Source: Candidatus Microgenomates bacterium (GTDB lineage Bacteria > Patescibacteriota > Microgenomatia > UBA1406 > HO2-37-13b). Taken from it: a DNA stretch of 64,000 nt. Location of the stretch: contig JANWIV010000003.1 of assembly GCA_025449735.1 (NCBI GenBank), positions 248,001 to 312,000 of the forward strand. The letters are read 5' to 3'. The position numbers were made by a program, and so were the translations under genes. Position 1 is the first letter of the stretch; each line of letters starts with the position of its first letter. Shown here piece after piece: positions 60,667 through 64,000 of this stretch. Under the pieces are notes generated by a model, which was not told the DNA's origin, did not search any database, and saw only the letters and a list, made by a program, of their open reading frames with translations.

Positions 60667-61446
60667 TTAATTTCTTATGCGGGTTTCTTGAAGACCCCGA
60701 GGTTCAGGTAATGAAGAGGTTGTTGCATTTGGATTTTCAAGGTGATATCTAACAATTGAACTGAATGCGCTGTCGATTATCCCGGCTAAAGTTTCATTTC
60801 CTAGAGTTGATGTTTCAGGTAGTTGCAATAGGTCTCGTATATATTCATCCTTGGCAACACTGCCGCTAGCGGCTAGATAAACTTTTTTATCACCAAGGGT
60901 GACTGATCCTGCCTCAGATCCCGTAAAAATATGCTCATAAAAATTGACCTTTGCTTTTCCCGTCCCTCGATCTCTCACTATATGACGCATATTATCAAGA
61001 TTATCTAAGCCCCCTGACATACCAGCGTCGTCAAGATAAGCCTCACAAAGTGCTTTTGTCAGTGCGTATGGAGTGGTATCGCCGTATTCTTTCAATTGCT
61101 CAGATTGTACAAAGCGAGCCGCTAGAAGAGCGCCATCAGCTCCGAGAATGACGATAGAGTGACCACCTTTCCAAGGTGCTTCTACTTCGTTGTTAGTTAA
61201 TGGGTTTTCAAGGGAAGTTTGTAAAGTTTTTTCAACCGAAGAATCAAGAGCAGTTTGCATCTCAGGATCAACGAGTTCCGCAGCAACATCAATTGTAAAA
61301 TTAGCAATTACAAATTGAACCAAATCAGGCAACATTTTATCTTTTGCTAAAGCATCTGCCTCAGCATATGAATGGAGCCGCTCTGATAGTTCTTGAGCTA
61401 TAGCTCCTTGCTCTTTATGAGCATCAGGATCACCATTTTCTGTCAT
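60667..61446 (-). CDS. Hypothetical protein (259 aa)
   Basis: Soluble, acidic, no signal or helix. Segments such as HSIVILGADGALLAARFVQ and YALTKALCEAYLDDAGMSGG suggest an alpha/beta fold, but no known motif. DNA is slightly more GC-rich than neighbours. TATAAT (61454-61459, minus strand) ends seven bases before the ATG. Function cannot be assigned. Confidence 0.6.
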   Translation of the reverse strand: MTENGDPDAHKEQGAIAQELSERLHSYAEADALAKDKMLPDLVQFVIANFTIDVAAELVDPEMQTALDSSVEKTLQTSLENPLTNNEVEAPWKGGHSIVILGADGALLAARFVQSEQLKEYGDTTPYALTKALCEAYLDDAGMSGGLDNLDNMRHIVRDRGTGKAKVNFYEHIFTGSEAGSVTLGDKKVYLAASGSVAKDEYIRDLLQLPETSTLGNETLAGIIDSAFSSIVRYHLENPNATTSSLPEPRGLQETRIRN

Positions 61447-61514
61447 ATTGGTTATTATATCAATCTGTTATAGATTAAACAAGTTGCTCACTTTGATGAT
61501 ATAATTCTTATCAT

Positions 61515-62135
61515 ATGCAAAAGTTTGTCATCGATACCAATTTTTTCTTTAACCTACAGATTAAGACTGGATTTGGGGAGAGCCCCAAAGAGGTCATCAG
61601 CGGTTTTACTCTGCTCGCTCGTGAGCTAAAAACAGCTAAAAAAGCGGAGTTTTTTATGCCACCTCGGGTTGTTGATGAGCTCTATACCTTCATTCCTCCT
61701 GATGATAAAATCGTCACGGAGCTTTTGACGGTGATGACAATAAAATCCCCAGACATTAATAAAGTTAATTTTCCTTCAAGCATTTTTTATAAGCTCATCG
61801 AGGATATAAGAGAGCGGTCCTATCGGGGGATGAAGGTGGCGGAGGAAATCATTGATCAGACCGCGAGCTCAATGATGGGAAAAGAGACCATATCAAAAAC
61901 AGATTATCAGAAAGCCGTTGGCGAGCATTTGACTAGGCTTCGTGATCGATATCGCCAAGCGACGCGAGTCAAGTTTATTGATTCTTTGGCTGATCTTGAT
62001 CTTATCGTCTTATCTCAAGAGTTGGATGCAGTATTGGTCAGCGCGGATGAGGGAGTACTTTTGTGGGGGCGCGAGTTTGGCGTCCGTGAAATTGATCCTA
62101 AACTAGTCCGTCAGACACTACAACAACTTGGATAA
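61515..62135 (+). CDS. RNA ligase partner protein (PIN-like, UPF0278)
   Basis: 206 aa. FVIDTNFFFNLQIKTGFGESPKEVI opens a PIN-type domain with VSADEGVLLWGREFGVREIDP near the end; the whole protein matches the RNA-ligase-partner family that in archaea accompanies an Rnl3-type RNA ligase. No such ligase is in the window. TATAAT ends nine bases before the ATG. Confidence 0.82.
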   Translation: MQKFVIDTNFFFNLQIKTGFGESPKEVISGFTLLARELKTAKKAEFFMPPRVVDELYTFIPPDDKIVTELLTVMTIKSPDINKVNFPSSIFYKLIEDIRERSYRGMKVAEEIIDQTASSMMGKETISKTDYQKAVGEHLTRLRDRYRQATRVKFIDSLADLDLIVLSQELDAVLVSADEGVLLWGREFGVREIDPKLVRQTLQQLG

Positions 62136-62158
62136 CTGTCAATCTTTTCGACTTTATT

Positions 62159-62289
62159 GATGTGAGATGTGAGAGGCTTTTGATCTAGATAGCTTGACTA
62201 TTTGATTATAGTGAAGTGAGATCGATCTCATCTCAAGAATATCAAGACTTCAAAATGTCTCTAATCAAGAATTTCCCACATCTCACATC
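62159..62289. repeat. 131-bp element with 13-bp terminal inverted repeats
   Basis: GATGTGAGATGTG (62159-62171) is the exact reverse complement of 62277-62289. Inside lie the perfect 14-bp palindrome TGAGATCGATCTCA (62217-62230) and ACTAT/ATAGT. It sits between two convergent genes. It looks like a small non-autonomous element or structured region. Confidence 0.55.
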
Positions 62290-62307
62290 CGGCCTTTTCA
62301 AATGTCG

Positions 62308-62859
62308 TTAAATTGATGGGTTAGGGGTTGATGTTTGCACATTTGATTCCTCTTCATCATCGGGCATGAGCTTGGTGAGTGTTTCGGCGAGCCTATCGGT
62401 AAAAGTTTTGTGGGGTTTCTCTTGGAAAATAATATATTCAGATAGCAGTTTGATAAGCCGCAACTTAGTCTCATCTCCCTCAACAACTAGATAAATATGT
62501 GAATAGTATGGTGCGGAAGCCACAACTACCAATACATGGTAATCAAATTTTTTGACAAAATAAAAGTGAGATAAAGTCTCCCAACGATAGGTATTGCCTG
62601 CTGCCTCGATTCCAAATTTAGTGATGCGGTTGTCAATCGTCCCTGGAGGGGTAATGGTTAAGACATAAACCAAAAATAACGTTGCCCAGATAGGCAATAT
62701 AAGAATCAGTTCCCCAAAGAAAAAAGCGACCAAGGAAAGCAAAATTGCCAGCGCAATATAAAATCTCAGCACCCCGGCCGACTTTTTTTTATAAGCGCGT
62801 AAAGGCGCATGCCAAGCAAAGAGCACCTGTGGATTTTCATGGGTGGGGTTATTATCCAT
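62308..62859 (-). CDS. Membrane protein with two helices, unknown
   Basis: 183 aa. Two helices (VLRFYIALAILLSLVAFFFG and LILILPIWATLFLVYVLT) precede a soluble part (TKFGIEAAGNTYRWETLSHFYFVKKFDYHVLVVV) that resembles small PH-like domains of the YdbT/DUF5673 kind. The frame starts at 62895, but GATAAT seven bases before the ATG at 62859 favours the shorter MDNNPTHENP form. Function unknown. Confidence 0.65.
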   Translation of the reverse strand: MDNNPTHENPQVLFAWHAPLRAYKKKSAGVLRFYIALAILLSLVAFFFGELILILPIWATLFLVYVLTITPPGTIDNRITKFGIEAAGNTYRWETLSHFYFVKKFDYHVLVVVASAPYYSHIYLVVEGDETKLRLIKLLSEYIIFQEKPHKTFTDRLAETLTKLMPDDEEESNVQTSTPNPSI

Positions 62860-63136
62860 AGAAGTCATTATCATTAAAAATAGGCTAGATGTCAATGAAC
62901 GACTCCCCTTGGTTGAGATAGCAGCCTAAATTGTAACAAGAAGCATTTATTTCAGTTAAAAACTGAGATATTCAAATATAGGCCATATAGAAAATATAAA
63001 TATCACTATCCGTTCAATTTATTTCAGGTATATGGTGTAAATGGAGAGGGGAGCATATTCTTCACGCTCAAAACAAAAAGTTGATATAGTTTAATACTAT
63101 TTAGACCGCTTGACAGTCGCCAATTAGTGTACTAAA
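62860..63136. other. Gene-free upstream region of nrdR
   Basis: About 280 bp, AT-rich. TAGGCT (62881-62886) can pair with AGCCTA (62923-62928). TTGACA-17-TAAATT (63110-63138) is a possible second promoter. No open frame or recognised RNA. Confidence 0.4.
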
Positions 63137-63165
63137 TTGTCAGTAGACACAACATATGGTATGAT
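63137..63165 (+). promoter_or_regulatory. nrdR promoter with candidate NrdR box
   Basis: TTGTCA (63137-63142), 17 bp, TATGAT (63160-63165) is a good promoter. ACACAACATATGGTAT (63147-63162) matches 13 of 16 positions of the NrdR box consensus as I remember it and overlaps the -10, a placement that would give autorepression and co-regulation of the reductase gene. A second, helically spaced box was not convincing. Confidence 0.5.
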
Positions 63166-63219
63166 ATCTAGATCATGAATCATAAAGCATGAAGCATAAT
63201 GACTCATGTATTAAGAAGT

Positions 63220-63666
63220 ATGAGATGTATATTTTGCAGTAACCCTGATACCGATGTGGTTGAAACGCGCACCTCAGAGGATGGGGCGACAGTAAGACGT
63301 CGCCGCGAGTGTGGCAAATGTGTTAAGCGGTTTACAACCTATGAACGAGTCGAGCAGCTGCCGATAACAGTGATCAAGCGTGATGATCGGCGCGAGCGGT
63401 TTGACAGAGAAAAACTAATGCGAGGGCTTTTGAAATCAATCGAGAAGACAACAGTAACCTTAGAACAAGTAGAGCATCTTGCAGACGAGATTGAAGAGGC
63501 ATTGAAACAAGAAGAGACAACCGAAGTGGCCTCGGCCAAGATTGGGGAGCTAGTCGCGAAGAAGCTAAAGAAATTGGATAAGCTAGCTTATATCAGATTT
63601 GCATCGGTATTTCGCCGATTTGTCGATGTTGAAGATTTCGAGCGTGAACTTAAGAAATTATTATAA
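63220..63666 (+). CDS. nrdR: Transcriptional regulator NrdR
   Basis: 148 aa. Zinc ribbon CIFCSNPDTDVVETR and CGKCVKRFTTYERVE (two CxxC pairs), then an ATP-cone (VIKRDDRRERFDREKLMRGLLKSIEKT). It represses ribonucleotide reductase genes when dATP is bound. The frame starts at 63199, but the family begins at MRC, so ATG 63220 is preferred. It is followed 20 bp later by the reductase gene. Confidence 0.95.
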   Translation: MRCIFCSNPDTDVVETRTSEDGATVRRRRECGKCVKRFTTYERVEQLPITVIKRDDRRERFDREKLMRGLLKSIEKTTVTLEQVEHLADEIEEALKQEETTEVASAKIGELVAKKLKKLDKLAYIRFASVFRRFVDVEDFERELKKLL

Positions 63667-63685
63667 ATTAACTATTTAAATAAAT

Positions 63686-64000
63686 ATGCAACTTAGCGGC
63701 GTCTCAGAAAAAGTTTTTCTTGATCGTTATTCACAAAAAGATAAAAAAGGAAATCCTATTGAGAAAACTCCAAATGAGATGTGGGAGCGAGTGGCTAATG
63801 CAACGGCTGAAATCGAAAATGATGGTAGAAAGCGTCGAAAATGGTCGCGAATTTTCAACGAGGCGTTAGCAGACTTTAAATATGTCCCAGGAGGCAGAAT
63901 TTTAGCCGGCGCCGGCACAGGTTACAGCGTCACCTACTATAATTGTTTTGTCATCCCTTCTCCTAAAGACGATCGTGGTGGGATTATTGAGACTTTAAAG
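63686..64000 (+). CDS. nrdJ: Adenosylcobalamin-dependent ribonucleotide reductase (3' end cut by window edge)
   Basis: First 105 residues. KTPNEMWERVANATAEIE, then FKYVPGGRILAGAGTGYSVTYYNCFVIP, match the start of class II (B12-type) reductases rather than NrdA. Supplies deoxynucleotides. It lies directly after nrdR. The active-site region lies outside the window. Confidence 0.9.
   Translation, partial: MQLSGVSEKVFLDRYSQKDKKGNPIEKTPNEMWERVANATAEIENDGRKRRKWSRIFNEALADFKYVPGGRILAGAGTGYSVTYYNCFVIPSPKDDRGGIIETLK

Noticed and set aside
62860-63219. A cobalamin riboswitch upstream of the B12-dependent reductase
   Set aside because: No B12-box-like conserved sequence was found in this region.
1-64000. 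TGA recoding to glycine, as in Gracilibacteria
   Set aside because: TGA acts as a normal stop in several conserved genes (for example the secD and secF ATGA overlap), and conserved proteins have no internal TGA.
1-64000. Insertion sequences or prophage
   Set aside because: No transposase, integrase or phage structural gene could be recognised; only small non-coding repeat elements were found.

Overview
The window looks like a chromosomal segment of an ultra-small Candidate Phyla Radiation bacterium (Patescibacteria), most likely of the Microgenomates (OP11) group. This placement is inference from gene content. It rests on AT-rich DNA with tightly packed genes, the standard genetic code (TGA is a stop), and families typical of such genomes (DUF4012, DUF3048, DUF4446, DUF5667, eight-cysteine-cluster protein, PrgI plus VirB4-like cluster, orphan CofE-like ligase, many GT-C glycosyltransferases). 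There are no amino-acid or cofactor biosynthesis operons. The tRNAs lack an encoded CCA end and a CCA-adding enzyme is present.

Layout. 1-5.4 kb: partial archaeal-type AspRS, RecJ, CCA enzyme, metallo-beta-lactamase hydrolase. 5.3-10.4 kb: SecF/SecD/wHTH operon, DUF3048 and DUF4446 proteins, a nucleotidyltransferase. 10.5-16.8 kb: DUF4012, bL25, GAPDH, then a glmS ribozyme directly upstream of glmS, then ThpR. 16.8-25.7 kb (mostly minus): membrane proteins, a solitary 5S rRNA gene, S1, ComM, AI-2E family, ComF, TrmD. 25.8-39.6 kb: YidD, large orphan proteins, cupredoxin, glycosyltransferases, SmpB plus tmRNA, methyltransferase, EndoQ, O-antigen ligase, a probable inserted gene cassette flanked by 28-bp direct repeats, CofE-like protein. 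39.7-43.4 kb: HU, RNase Y, RecX, RecA, tRNA-Pro. 43.5-51.1 kb: thioredoxin reductase, HIT protein, PrgI/VirB4-like secretion cluster, DnaN, DnaA, the likely replication origin, tRNA-Ala. 51.1-64 kb: circularly permuted M23 peptidase, IPP isomerase-like Nudix protein, FAD oxidoreductase, MiaB, two ABC-2 permeases, RNase HII, YqeY, an exonuclease-like protein, a UbiA prenyltransferase, an RNA-ligase-partner PIN protein, NrdR and the start of a B12-type ribonucleotide reductase.

How it works together. Housekeeping functions dominate: origin and initiator, repair (RecA/X/J, EndoQ, RNase HII), translation and rescue (S1, bL25, tmRNA/SmpB, TrmD, MiaB, CCA enzyme) and export (SecDF, YidD). Surface construction is also prominent (GlmS, glycosyltransferases, O-antigen ligase, M23 peptidase, UbiA). 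The most general regulatory observation is that about two dozen genes have a TATAAT-like -10 box ending only 6-9 nt before the start codon, while only a few (rpsA, hup, the cupredoxin gene) show a clear Shine-Dalgarno. This implies widespread leaderless or near-leaderless mRNAs. The strongest hunt results are the glmS ribozyme, the leaderless promoter pattern, the permuted M23 domain, the 28-bp-flanked cassette, a 150-bp nested hairpin, and short AT-rich repeats inserted in frame into conserved enzymes.
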